NCBI GenBank assembly: GCA_965214475.1
Contig: OZ243953.1
Location: 1,612,001-1,676,000 of the forward strand
Direction of reading: 5' to 3'
From: SIRX01 sp965214475
GTDB lineage: Bacteria; Actinomycetota; Rubrobacteria; Rubrobacterales; Rubrobacteraceae
Length of the DNA stretch: 64,000 nucleotides
A program made the translations under genes and the position numbers. Of this stretch, positions 7,822 to 15,641 are shown in pieces (within the stretch, counting starts at the first letter, position 1; the number at the start of each line of letters is the position of its first letter). Under the pieces are notes generated by a model that did not search any database, had not been told where the DNA came from, and saw only the letters and a program-made list of their open reading frames with translations.

Positions 7822-9105
7822 CTACCAGTTCTCCATTGACTCGCGGATGATGTTCGCCAGGTCCTCCTCCGTCACCTCTTTGGGAGCCCCGACGAGCAGC
7901 CGCTGCTGCTTCATAGCCCCGTCCACGAGGTCATCTATTTCGTCTTCCTCGTAGCCGAGCTCTCTGACGCCATTCGGGGAGCCTACGTCTTTCATGAGCT
8001 GGATAATGATCTCCGGCAGCGTGTTCTCGTCGGCGTTTTCTATCTTCTCTCCCGCGAGCAACTCCGCCACCTGCTTGTGGCGCTCGGGCTGGGCATCGTA
8101 GGTAAAACGGAATGCGGCCGGGGCGGTTACGATGACGGACCAGCCGTGTGGCACGAAGCCGTGGTCGTCCGGGTATCCCGCCGGCTGATACTCATGCTTT
8201 AGCCCGGCTATCGGGTAGGCGCAGGCGTGCGGGATGTGTACCCCCGCAGAGCCAAACCCCACCCCCGCCAGCGAAGCACCGAGCATCATCGCGCCTCGCG
8301 CCTCCACGTCTTCGCCGTCTTTTACGGCCCGCCGCAGGTAATTGCCGCCGTACTCCAGCGCCTTCGCACTCCACATGTCCGCTATCGGGTTTGCCCCCTG
8401 GTACGGTGGCCGGTCGTCGGGGCTGTCCGGCTTCTCACGCTCGTCGTAGGGCTTTGAGAGGTAAGACTCGGCAGCATGACACACTACGTCGAGGCCGCAC
8501 GAGGACGTAACCTCCGGTGGCAGGCTCATCGTTAGGAGAGGGTCCACCACGCCCCTTTGAGGACGCATATATCCGTGAGAGATGCCCGTCTTTACCTGCT
8601 GATCCGGGATGTCCAGGATCGCCACGGTCGTCGCCTCCGCGCCGGTCCCGGCGGTGGTGGGTACGGCAAGCAGTGGCTTGAGAGGGCTGGGCGGCTTTTT
8701 GCCGCCACCGATCGGTGGGTTGACGTAGTCCATGATCTCACCGCCGTGCGTCGCTATGAGATCGCTGACCTTTGCGGTGTCTATGCTGGTACCACCCCCT
8801 ACCGCCACAAAACCATCGAAGTTCCCCTCCACCGCGAAATCCGCCGCTTCTTGCAAAGAATCCGCCGTGGGCTCGACCCGGGACTTGTCCCAGACTTCTA
8901 CCTCGATCCCCTCGGCCTCTATAAGCTCCTGAATGCGGCCCGCTATACCCGCCTCCACGACACCGGGATCCGTTACGAGCATCACCCGTCCGACACCCAT
9001 CCGCTTTAACTCCCAACCAACTTCCTCAGAAGCTCCCTCACCATACTTGAGCGGTGTAGCCTCCATAGTGAAGACCGTTTCGTGCTTAGATCCATTCCCC
9101 TGCAT
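7822..9105 (-). CDS. Hydroxyacid-oxoacid transhydrogenase (Fe-dependent ADH family)
   Basis: A 427-residue iron-containing alcohol dehydrogenase-fold protein that resembles hydroxyacid-oxoacid transhydrogenase (ADHFE1), which oxidises 4-hydroxybutyrate to succinate semialdehyde while reducing 2-oxoglutarate. Matching features are VAVGGGTSIDTAK (nucleotide loop), PTTAGTGAEATTVAI, KTGISHGYMRPQ, DVVCHAAESYLSKPYDER, the insert PPYQGANPIADMW, GVGFGSAGVHIPHACAYPI and HGWSVIVTAPAAFRFT. ATG 9105 has a GGAG seven bases upstream; the ATG at 9111 would be too close to it. It lies next to the PHA synthase operon but reads away from it. Confidence 0.85.
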   Translation of the reverse strand: MQGNGSKHETVFTMEATPLKYGEGASEEVGWELKRMGVGRVMLVTDPGVVEAGIAGRIQELIEAEGIEVEVWDKSRVEPTADSLQEAADFAVEGNFDGFVAVGGGTSIDTAKVSDLIATHGGEIMDYVNPPIGGGKKPPSPLKPLLAVPTTAGTGAEATTVAILDIPDQQVKTGISHGYMRPQRGVVDPLLTMSLPPEVTSSCGLDVVCHAAESYLSKPYDEREKPDSPDDRPPYQGANPIADMWSAKALEYGGNYLRRAVKDGEDVEARGAMMLGASLAGVGFGSAGVHIPHACAYPIAGLKHEYQPAGYPDDHGFVPHGWSVIVTAPAAFRFTYDAQPERHKQVAELLAGEKIENADENTLPEIIIQLMKDVGSPNGVRELGYEEDEIDDLVDGAMKQQRLLVGAPKEVTEEDLANIIRESMENW

Positions 9106-9205
9106 ACCCATACTCCTCTCCAGAACTTGCTTGCCCCGCCACCGTTATTGTGCCCGTGACAGATCCCCGCTGCAAGCCACCGTCAATAGAGTAACGTAGC
9201 CTTGG

Positions 9206-9224
9206 TATATGCTAACTACATATA
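9206..9224. promoter_or_regulatory. Putative PhaQ operator upstream of phaE-phaC
   Basis: A palindrome with arms TATATG and CATATA around seven bases. It shares spacing and consensus (TATRTG-N7-CAYATA) with the palindrome covering the phaQ promoter at 21950-21968. It sits just upstream of an extended -10 at 9237-9245, where a bound repressor would block the -35 region. Confidence 0.5.
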
Positions 9225-9236
9225 GATCCCTTTTAC

Positions 9237-9245
9237 TGATATAAT
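9237..9245 (+). promoter_or_regulatory. Extended -10 promoter of phaE-phaC
   Basis: TGATATAAT is a perfect TATAAT with a TGN extension, about 105 bases before the phaE start. No good -35 is seen at 17-18 bases, consistent with an extended -10 promoter. The proposed PhaQ palindrome lies in the -35 position. Confidence 0.5.
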
Positions 9246-9349
9246 GGACTTCAGAATAGGTTACATGGTCTCTGGTAAGGTTCAGTTGTATCGGTGTGAC
9301 GAGTCTAGTTTAGTGCAGGTTTGGATATCGTTAGAAGGAGGTTTTCAGG

Positions 9350-10408
9350 TTGACGGAAGAAAATAGGATCGGCGCGGGGATGGACCCAACCGAACTTTGG
9401 TCCCAGTGGTATGAGACGGGTACCAAGATGTGGTCGGAGGTCATGCAGGGTGCCCAGGAGAGTTATGTGGACCCTTACGGACTCTATCGCCAGTGGTTCG
9501 AGAATATGGGCCAGATGCGGGGCCAGATGATGGGAGCCGCCGGGGCTGTGGCCGAGGGCCAGGAGAGTCCCGTTCCTACCGACCCGCAAGAGATGTGGAG
9601 CAAGTGGGTCAATGCGACCCTCGAAGGTTGGCAGAAGGCTGCGGGCCTCGGCACGGAGATAATGAGCATGACCCCGCAGTGGATGCAGATGATGGATCAG
9701 ATGCGGCAGAATCTCACAAAGGTTCAGACCATGCCAAATGATCCGCTAGAGCTCGCGGTGCAATGGTACGGCGCCACCAGCGGCCCGGTCTCCGAGTTCG
9801 TACAGGACGTCATCGAGCGCGAAGAATTTCTGGACATCTCAAGCCGCTTTATGCAGAACTACGCTAGCATGCATAAGGTCTTCGGCCGCAACTCCGAGGA
9901 GTACCTCCAGAATCTCCAGATGCCGGCCCGCTCGGACGTTACCCGCGTGGCGAGCCTCGTTGTAGCACTGGAAGACAAAGTAGACCGCCTGGAAGAGACC
10001 TTCGATGATTTCTCATACGGTTACCAGGAACCGGCTACCGCAGAGAGCATCCAGGCTCTCGACAAGCGCCTGGAAAGCATCGCGAAACCGGACGAACGTC
10101 TCGACCGCCTCGAAGCTTTGGAAGGCCGCATAAATGGCGTCGAAGGCAAGCTGGACCAGTTGCTCGCCGCCGTCGAAGGCATCTCGACGAATGGAAGCGG
10201 AGGCGCGACCGCCGTGGGAGAGGCGGCTTCACAAACCGAGCAGCCACAGGCCGAACAGTCGGAACCCGAGGAGTCGCAGGAGATAAAAGCTACAGACGCG
10301 GCCCTCCGAAAGGCTGGGGAGCTTGGCGTGGACCTGGCAACGGTAGACGGTACCGGGGCCGACGGCCAGATCACGGTCGGCGATGTGCGTGAGAAAGGGG
10401 ATAGCTAA
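9350..10408 (+). CDS. phaE: Class III PHA synthase subunit PhaE with C-terminal E3-binding-like domain
   Basis: A 352-residue PhaE-type subunit, partner of the class III PHA synthase encoded immediately downstream (no gap). The N-terminal 200 residues are rich in Trp, Met and Gln helices (DPTELWSQWYETG, QWYGATSGPVSEF, RFMQNYASMHKVFGRN), as in PhaE. A coiled coil follows (residues 200-280). The last 39 residues match a peripheral subunit-binding domain: ALRKAGELGVDLATVDGTG followed by DGQITVGDV. That domain normally binds E3 in 2-oxoacid dehydrogenases and is unexpected here. The start is TTG with a strong AAGGAGG eight bases upstream. Confidence 0.83.
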   Translation: MTEENRIGAGMDPTELWSQWYETGTKMWSEVMQGAQESYVDPYGLYRQWFENMGQMRGQMMGAAGAVAEGQESPVPTDPQEMWSKWVNATLEGWQKAAGLGTEIMSMTPQWMQMMDQMRQNLTKVQTMPNDPLELAVQWYGATSGPVSEFVQDVIEREEFLDISSRFMQNYASMHKVFGRNSEEYLQNLQMPARSDVTRVASLVVALEDKVDRLEETFDDFSYGYQEPATAESIQALDKRLESIAKPDERLDRLEALEGRINGVEGKLDQLLAAVEGISTNGSGGATAVGEAASQTEQPQAEQSEPEESQEIKATDAALRKAGELGVDLATVDGTGADGQITVGDVREKGDS

Positions 10409-11482
10409 ATGACGGAGCAGAACGGCAGCAAAGTCATGCCCAAGGAAGTCGAGAACTTCTTCGACAAGTACCAGCAGGGCTTGAGGATCGTCACCGAGGG
10501 AGCCCAGGCCCAGACGGGCCTGACCCCCAAAGAGACCATTTGGACCAAGAACAAGGCCAAGCTGTATCACTATCAGCCAGGGGCCGAGAAGAAGCACGCT
10601 ACCCCGATCCTGATCGTCTACGCCCTCATAAACCGTCCCTACGTCCTGGACCTTATCCCGGGCAACAGCCTGATCGAGTACCTCACCAACGAAGGTTACG
10701 ACGTATACATGATCGACTGGGGCATCCCCGGTCCCGAGGACAGCGAGCTGACCTTCGAGGACTACGTCCTTGACTACATCCCGCGCTCCATCCGCAAAGT
10801 CTTGAAGCACTCCGGCGCGGACGAGCTGACGCTCTTCGGCTACTGCATGGGCGGCACCATGAGCGCCATGTACGCCTCACTGTTCCCCGAGCACCTCAAG
10901 AACCTGGTCCTTATGACCACCCCGACGTCCTTCCCACGGGAAGAGATCGGCCTCTACAAGCTCTTTACCGACGAGAAGTACCTCGATGTGGACGTTATCG
11001 CCGACGCCTTCGGCAACATTCCCGGCGAGATGGTGGACACCGGTAACCGGATGCTCAAACCCGTAGACAACTACGTCGGCACCTACGTCAGCATGTGGGA
11101 GCGCATCTTCGAGGACAAACCGATGGAGACCTGGCTCGCCATGAATAAGTGGGTCAACGACGGCCCACCGTTCCCCGGTGAGGCATTCAAGCAGTGGATC
11201 AAAGAGTTCTACCGCGACGACAAGCTCGTCAAGGGTGAGATCGTACTGCGCGGCCACAAGGTGGACCTCTCTAACATAGAGACTCCACTCCTCAACATCG
11301 CCGCCAAGAAAGACCACATCTGCACCCTACCCCAGGCCGAAGCCACGATGGACCTAGTCTCCAGCCAGGACAAAGAGTTCTTCGTCGTGGACGCCGGACA
11401 CGTAGGACTTATGACCGGCCGCGGCGCCAAAAAGGGCCTCTGGCCCAAGCTCGACGAGTGGCTCTCCGGGCGCTCCGACTAG
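10409..11482 (+). CDS. phaC: Class III poly(3-hydroxyalkanoate) synthase PhaC
   Basis: The catalytic subunit of class III PHA synthase, 357 residues as usual for the class. It polymerises (R)-3-hydroxyacyl-CoA into PHA at the granule surface. The lipase-like box GYCMGG places the nucleophile at Cys146; Asp302 (AKKDHIC) and His331 (DAGHVG) complete the triad. The segments TPILIVYALINRPYVLDL and YMIDWGIPGPED are typical. It is translationally linked to phaE. No phaA or phaB lies adjacent; they are about 8-11 kb downstream. Confidence 0.95.
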   Translation: MTEQNGSKVMPKEVENFFDKYQQGLRIVTEGAQAQTGLTPKETIWTKNKAKLYHYQPGAEKKHATPILIVYALINRPYVLDLIPGNSLIEYLTNEGYDVYMIDWGIPGPEDSELTFEDYVLDYIPRSIRKVLKHSGADELTLFGYCMGGTMSAMYASLFPEHLKNLVLMTTPTSFPREEIGLYKLFTDEKYLDVDVIADAFGNIPGEMVDTGNRMLKPVDNYVGTYVSMWERIFEDKPMETWLAMNKWVNDGPPFPGEAFKQWIKEFYRDDKLVKGEIVLRGHKVDLSNIETPLLNIAAKKDHICTLPQAEATMDLVSSQDKEFFVVDAGHVGLMTGRGAKKGLWPKLDEWLSGRSD

Positions 11483-11704
11483 CCCAAAAGTCATGTAGTT
11501 CCAGAGGGGCGGTAAATTATCTCGTCCCTCTTCAAACCTCGCCACGGTATCCGGGACGTATAGCGAGACCTGTAGTGGAAGTGTAGTGAAAGAGAGCTGT
11601 ACTTAGTTACCTTCGCCTACTCCACGCCCCAGCACGCCGCTTTCGGTCCAGACCCTTAAAGGCCAGCACTCATAATGCGTAATTCTTAATTAAAGGAACG
11701 CACT

Positions 11705-12637
11705 TCAATCGTACATCTCGGCTATCTCTCGTACCTTATCTCGGATCGCTTCGACCAGCTCGGGGGGCGACTCCACGATCGCGTCAGCGCCCACGCTCAA
11801 GAGCCGCGAAGCGTAGTAGTCGAGCTCTTGCCTGGGAATACTCGCCTCTAACACTCCACCGCCCTGTGGGATACGATTGAAGAGCGAGGTCAACTCGAAG
11901 TTCTTCGCCCCTCGATCAGTGACGCGCGCCCGGACCCTCACCCGTTCTTCGTCCGGGTTCCCGGCGCCGTGGGGCCAGTGCTCCGGCGGCACGTGGGGCG
12001 GGCACTCGAACCCCCCAACTCGCTCGGCAGCGAGGAAGCGATCCGCCCTCATGGAGACGTTGTCGCGCCTTTTGCGGTCGAAGCAGACGCAGTACCAGAA
12101 CCCCTGCGAAGCGTACAAGCCGAACGGGAAGATCACCCGCTCGGAGGAGCCGGAGCGGATCGAGTCATAGGTAACCCGTAGGTGCGCCCCGTCGAGCGCC
12201 GCTGAGAGCAACGCTTTGAGCAGCGGCACCTCGTAATCGCGCACCGGCTCCACCACGGCCACGTGCCGCCTCAGCCGGTCCAGTTCCACAAGGGCATCTT
12301 TCGGCAGCGCGGCCCGCAGCTTCGTCACCGCCGAGACGCCCTCGGAGGAGAAGGGGTGTACCGGGTAGCGTAGTAAGGCTTCGTAAGAGACGATCAGGCC
12401 CAACGCCTCATCCACGGTCAAGGATGGTGAGAGCCGCCTCCCACCCTTCGGAAGCGAGTATCCCCCGCCCGGACCTGGCGTCGAGCGCAGCGGCACGCCC
12501 ATCCCCGAGAGGACCTGCAGATCTCGCAGGATCGTGCGTCTGCTAACCCCGAACTCCTCGGCCAACTCCGCTGCTGTGAAGCGTGGCTTGGCCTGTAACC
12601 TAACCATCAACTCCAAAAGCCTCGAAGTGCGGGACAA
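11705..12637 (-). CDS. HTH-WYL transcriptional regulator (YafY/DeoR-like)
   Basis: A 310-residue regulator with an N-terminal winged helix-turn-helix (TAAELAEEFGVSRRTILRDLQVL, residues 21-43) and a WYL sensor domain in the second half (VIFPFGLYASQGFWYCVCFDRKRRD, about residues 168-192), followed by a C-terminal WCX-like extension. WYL proteins often sense nucleic acid or small ligands and control stress genes. It starts at TTG behind an AGGT. It is divergent from the small-gene cluster at 12723-14495, whose promoter carries a palindrome that may be its operator. Confidence 0.87.
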   Translation of the reverse strand: MSRTSRLLELMVRLQAKPRFTAAELAEEFGVSRRTILRDLQVLSGMGVPLRSTPGPGGGYSLPKGGRRLSPSLTVDEALGLIVSYEALLRYPVHPFSSEGVSAVTKLRAALPKDALVELDRLRRHVAVVEPVRDYEVPLLKALLSAALDGAHLRVTYDSIRSGSSERVIFPFGLYASQGFWYCVCFDRKRRDNVSMRADRFLAAERVGGFECPPHVPPEHWPHGAGNPDEERVRVRARVTDRGAKNFELTSLFNRIPQGGGVLEASIPRQELDYYASRLLSVGADAIVESPPELVEAIRDKVREIAEMYD

Positions 12638-12660
12638 AGTACCTCAATCCACCAAGATAA

Positions 12661-12693
12661 GTGACGCTAACTGTCACCATTCTACGTTAGACT
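12661..12693 (+). promoter_or_regulatory. Promoter/operator with GTGAC-N7-GTCAC palindrome (site 1)
   Basis: GTGACGCTAACTGTCAC at 12661-12677 is followed by CAT, four bases and TACGTTAGACT. The same arrangement recurs in front of the RidA gene (14599-14633). GTGACG and TACGTT are spaced by 16 bases and could serve as -35 and -10. The site lies between the WYL regulator and the divergent cluster, so autoregulation is plausible. Confidence 0.5.
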
Positions 12694-12722
12694 CCAACTA
12701 AAGATGAGCGAGAGGAGCGGTT

Positions 12723-12875
12723 TTGGCGGCGCAACCAAAGATGGTGGAGACGGTGGGTCTCCTATTTGAGGGTCTGAAGAAGTCGCTTAGATTCTACCGC
12801 AGGCTGGGGCTGGATATCTTTGAAGGAGCGGAGGAGAAGCCTCACTTTGACATCAGAACGCGGGTTGTGAGTTGA
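12723..12875 (+). pseudogene. N-terminal fragment of a VOC/glyoxalase protein
   Basis: A 50-codon open frame whose translation includes VETVGLLFEGLKKSLRFYRR and then LGLDIFEGAEEKPHFDIRT. This is the first beta-alpha unit of a vicinal oxygen chelate (glyoxalase/bleomycin-resistance) protein. It then stops at TGA, where a complete protein would continue for about 75 residues. The start is a TTG after GGAG. The next gene's TTG overlaps its stop. It is best read as a deletion remnant that keeps the operon's first ribosome site. Confidence 0.55.
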
Positions 12876-13270
12876 GCAGTAAGAATACTTACCAAGATGC
12901 ACTACGATACCATTTGGAACTCGCCGCGGAGGAAGTCCTACCGCCTGACGAAGAGCTTACGTTCCGGGCTATGTTCGGGGGTGTGGGTACCTACGCGCGA
13001 GGCCGGATGTTCGCTTCCCTATCAAACTCCGGACTTGCCCTCAAGCTGGGACCAGAGAGCAGAGCAAGGCTGTTAGAGGAGGATGGCGCCCGGATGCTGC
13101 AATACGAAGAGGGCGGGCCGGCGAGCAAGACCTCCGTCGTCGTGCCGTCCGGAATCACGACGGAGCCAAGCCTGCTAGCGCCTTAGGTAATGAAGAGCGT
13201 CGAGTACGCCGCGTCTTTGCCGCTTCCGAAGAAGAAACGGAAGGGGGCTCCGTCTGACCGTGGGAGCTAG
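12872..13270 (+). pseudogene. TfoX N-terminal domain protein interrupted by an in-frame amber codon
   Basis: The frame encodes a TfoX_N-type small protein (LTFRAMFGGVGTYARGRMFAS, LALKLGPESRARLLEE, KTSVVVPSGI). It reads LLAP and then a TAG at 13184-13186. The same frame continues without a gap as VMKSVEYAASLPLPKKKRKG to a second stop at 13268, matching the expected C-terminal tail of this family. A Trp codon (TGG) is usual at the stop, so a single G-to-A change explains it. A 104-residue truncated product may still be made. Confidence 0.6.
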
Positions 13271-13316
13271 CCGTAGTATGGGCTCCGTTGTAGACGACCA
13301 ATCAGAAAGGAACGAG

Positions 13317-13706
13317 ATGCCAAAGACCTCAAGCCGCGCTTCGTCCAGCATCGCGTCGGGTGCGGAGCGGCAACGAGAGTCCGTTGCCCGGCTCCGAGAG
13401 ATCCCGAACGTGGGGCCGAAAATTGCCGACCTTCTCATCAAACTAGGTATTACACACCTAGATGATGCAGCAGGCCTCGACCCGGACGAGATGTACCACG
13501 AGCTGTGTGCCCTGGAGGCCAGTCGGTACGATCCTTGTGTCCGCGACGTCTTCGCCGCGGTGGTCTCATATGCCGAAGGTGGATCGGCTAGACCCTGGTG
13601 GGAGTTCACGCCAGCGAGGAAAGAACGCGAAGCACAGGAACGAGCACAGGGACACCGCGAGGCACAACGCGAAGGGCAAAAAGGGAGCAGGAAGGAGAGC
13701 TCATGA
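13317..13706 (+). CDS. Helix-hairpin-helix protein of the Cdd1 ('pathogenicity locus') type
   Basis: A 129-residue small protein. The core VARLREIPNVGPKIADLLIK then LGITHLDDAAGLDPDEMY is a helix-hairpin-helix repeat, followed by LCALEASRYDPCVRDVFAAV and PWWEFTPARK, typical of the Cdd1 family. The tail is highly charged. ATG 13317 is chosen because AAAGGAACG precedes it; earlier in-frame starts overlap the decayed TfoX frame. Its stop overlaps the next ATG. Function unknown; DNA contact is inferred from the fold. Confidence 0.75.
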   Translation: MPKTSSRASSSIASGAERQRESVARLREIPNVGPKIADLLIKLGITHLDDAAGLDPDEMYHELCALEASRYDPCVRDVFAAVVSYAEGGSARPWWEFTPARKEREAQERAQGHREAQREGQKGSRKESS

Positions 13707-14077
13707 AGTTCGGGTACGCTATAGCCTACGTCGAAGAGCCTGAGACAACGGTAGATTTCTGGGAAAGGACTTTCGGCCTGAAACGTCGCTTCGTTGACGA
13801 GAGCGGCCAGTATGCGGAGATGGAAACCGGTCAGACAACGCTGGCGTTCGCCTCGAACGGGCTCGGCCGGTCCAATCTGCCAGACGGCTTCCGTGCGAAC
13901 GATCCGTCCGATCCACCAGCCGGCATAGAGATAGCCCTCGTTGCCGGGGACGTCGGATCGGCATTCGAACGGGCGCTGGAGGCGGGTGCCGTGGCGGTGG
14001 CCGAACCGAAGACCAAGTCCTGGGGCCAGACGGTCGCCTACATTAGAGATCCGGACGGCGTGCTCAGCGAGATGTAG
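13703..14077 (+). CDS. VOC family (glyoxalase/bleomycin-resistance-like) protein
   Basis: A complete 124-residue vicinal oxygen chelate protein: MKFGYAIAYVEEPETTVDFW, ERTFGLKRRFVDESGQYAEM with the Glu ligand, PAGIEIALVAGDV, and GQTVAYIRDPDGVLSEM with the C-terminal Glu. ATG overlaps the previous stop (ATGA). Metal-dependent lyase, dioxygenase or drug-binding roles are all possible. Confidence 0.83.
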   Translation: MKFGYAIAYVEEPETTVDFWERTFGLKRRFVDESGQYAEMETGQTTLAFASNGLGRSNLPDGFRANDPSDPPAGIEIALVAGDVGSAFERALEAGAVAVAEPKTKSWGQTVAYIRDPDGVLSEM

Positions 14078-14141
14078 ACGACCGACAGAGACCGATAGGA
14101 ACGTACCGAACCCGAGAGCGTCGGATTGAAGGAGGCCCAGA

Positions 14142-14495
14142 ATGAACCTACCTACTCTAAAAGAACACTTGCTTGCCAAGCCCCGCACGACGGAAGAAAC
14201 GCCCTTCGGTCCGGACGCGCTCGTTTACAAAGTGGTGGGCAAAATGTTCGCCCTTGTAGGGTGGCAGGAAAAACCGCTGCGCCTAACCCTCAAATGCGAC
14301 CCGGATGACGCGCTTGCCCTACGCCAGATGTACAGATCCGTGGGACCAGGCTACTACATGAACAAAAACCACTGGAATACGATTACGCTGGACGGCGAAG
14401 TGCCAGACAACAAGATAAGCGAAATGATAGACGACTCTTATACATTGGTAGTGCAGGGTCTGCCGAAGAAGGTGCAGCGTGATTTGGAAACCTAG
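14142..14495 (+). CDS. MmcQ/YjbR family protein
   Basis: A 117-residue MmcQ/YjbR-like protein, a small fold related to double-wing DNA-binding proteins. Diagnostic segments are TTEETPFGPDALVYKVVGKM, LRLTLKCDPDDALALRQMY, VGPGYYMNKNHWNTI and SEMIDDSYTLVVQGLPKK. A strong AAGGAGG precedes the ATG. Probably the last gene of the 12.7-14.5 kb cluster. Confidence 0.85.
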   Translation: MNLPTLKEHLLAKPRTTEETPFGPDALVYKVVGKMFALVGWQEKPLRLTLKCDPDDALALRQMYRSVGPGYYMNKNHWNTITLDGEVPDNKISEMIDDSYTLVVQGLPKKVQRDLET

Positions 14496-14598
14496 AAAGC
14501 GAGACAGGCAGGAATTGTTTCCAGCTTCTCTATGGTTAACGACATGTTTATCAGTGACCCTCCCTAATTAGACATATTCTTCTTCTTCAAAAATTTAA

Positions 14599-14633
14599 GT
14601 GACATTGTATGTCACCATCGTAAGTTAGGCTAA
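14599..14633 (+). promoter_or_regulatory. Promoter/operator with GTGAC-N7-GTCAC palindrome (site 2)
   Basis: GTGACATTGTATGTCAC at 14599-14615 is a 7-bp-arm palindrome followed by CAT and then TAAGTTAGGCT. It is nearly superimposable on site 1 at 12661. GTGACA and TAAGTT are spaced by 16 bases. It lies about 70 bases before the RidA start, so the two transcripts likely share a regulator or sigma factor. Confidence 0.55.
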
Positions 14634-14671
14634 GGGTAGTAGCGATCCTCTACGAATCGGATGGAGCTGAT

Positions 14672-15073
14672 GTGGCAATGGAGCGAACGGTAGTCAACCC
14701 GTGGACGTGGTCGGTGGAGATGGGATTCAACCAGGGTGAGATCGTCTCCGGACAAGCCCGGACCCTGTACTGCTCGGGACAGACCGCGATGAGTGGCGAC
14801 GGCAAACCTCAGCATGCCGGTGACATAGCGTCACAGTTGGCACTGAGCTTAGACAACCTGGAGGTCGTTCTCGGCGAGGCCGGCATGTTCCTCGCGAACC
14901 TCGTCCGGCTCAACGTCTACACCACCGAGGTAGATCTACTTTTCCAGCACTACGGCGTGCTGGCGTCGCGGTTGGGCGCCGCCGGGGTGGCGCCGACCAC
15001 CACGATGCTCGGGGTGACACGGCTGGCGATCCCCAGCCAGATGGTCGAGCTCGAGGGTACAGCCGTCGCATGA
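14672..15073 (+). CDS. RidA family (YjgF/UK114) protein
   Basis: A 133-residue RidA-fold protein. Members hydrolyse reactive enamine/imine intermediates or act in aromatic and purine degradation. Seen are QARTLYCSGQTAMSGDGKPQ, DIASQLALSLDNLEVVLGEA, LVRLNVYTTEVDLLFQHYG and TTTMLGVTRLAIPSQMVELE. The Arg that binds the carboxylate in RidA proper (usually in a C-R-T/A-R-V context) is replaced here by LGVTRLA with a displaced Arg, so it may belong to a Rid subgroup other than RidA. Start GTG 14672 or ATG 14678. Confidence 0.8.
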   Translation: MAMERTVVNPWTWSVEMGFNQGEIVSGQARTLYCSGQTAMSGDGKPQHAGDIASQLALSLDNLEVVLGEAGMFLANLVRLNVYTTEVDLLFQHYGVLASRLGAAGVAPTTTMLGVTRLAIPSQMVELEGTAVA

Positions 15074-15164
15074 TGCAACCTCGCCGCTTTCGGCAGGGCC
15101 TCAAGCAGGGCGCACGGTTGAACCGGCACGAGCAGCAGGCCAGCGAGTGATTTCGGTGCCCAGA

Positions 15165-15641
15165 ATGGTGACAATCGGCGTCTACGGCTTCAATGGCGAG
15201 TCCTTCCTAGAGCGACTGCGAGATGCGGACGTTCGCCTGCTACTCGACGTACGCCAGCGCCGTGGTGTCCGCGGACCCGACTACGCCTGGGCGAACTCGC
15301 TCCGGCTGCAGGCGGCCCTTGCTCAGGCCCGGATCGCCTACGAACACCACCCTGAACTCGTCCCAACCACCGAGCTACGCCAGCTCCAGTACGCTGAGGA
15401 TTACCGCCAAGGGGTCGGCAAGCGCTCGCGCCGCGAGCTCGCCACCGAGTACACCCGCCGCTACACCACCGAGATCCTCGACCGCGCCGACCTCACACAG
15501 GTCGTGTCAGCGCTGCCGAGCAGCGGGACCGCAGCGCTGCTCTGTGTCGAGCGCGACCCTGAGGCCTGCCACCGCTCGTTGATCGCCCAGCGGCTGACCG
15601 AGCAGCACTGCGTCACGATCGAGCACCTGCGTCCGTTGTGA
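15165..15641 (+). CDS. DUF488 family protein
   Basis: About 158 residues. VTIGVYGFNGESFLERLRDA, LLLDVRQRRGVRGPDYAW, EYTRRYTTEILDR and the C-terminal LLCVERDPEACHRSLIAQRL identify DUF488. The conserved Cys-His pair resembles a metal or nucleotide site, and the function is unknown. The codons are more GC-rich than those of the neighbours, and a remnant and a MITE follow, so this gene may be part of an exchanged segment. Start at ATG 15165 is tentative; an in-frame GTG lies at 15147. Confidence 0.75.
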   Translation: MVTIGVYGFNGESFLERLRDADVRLLLDVRQRRGVRGPDYAWANSLRLQAALAQARIAYEHHPELVPTTELRQLQYAEDYRQGVGKRSRRELATEYTRRYTTEILDRADLTQVVSALPSSGTAALLCVERDPEACHRSLIAQRLTEQHCVTIEHLRPL

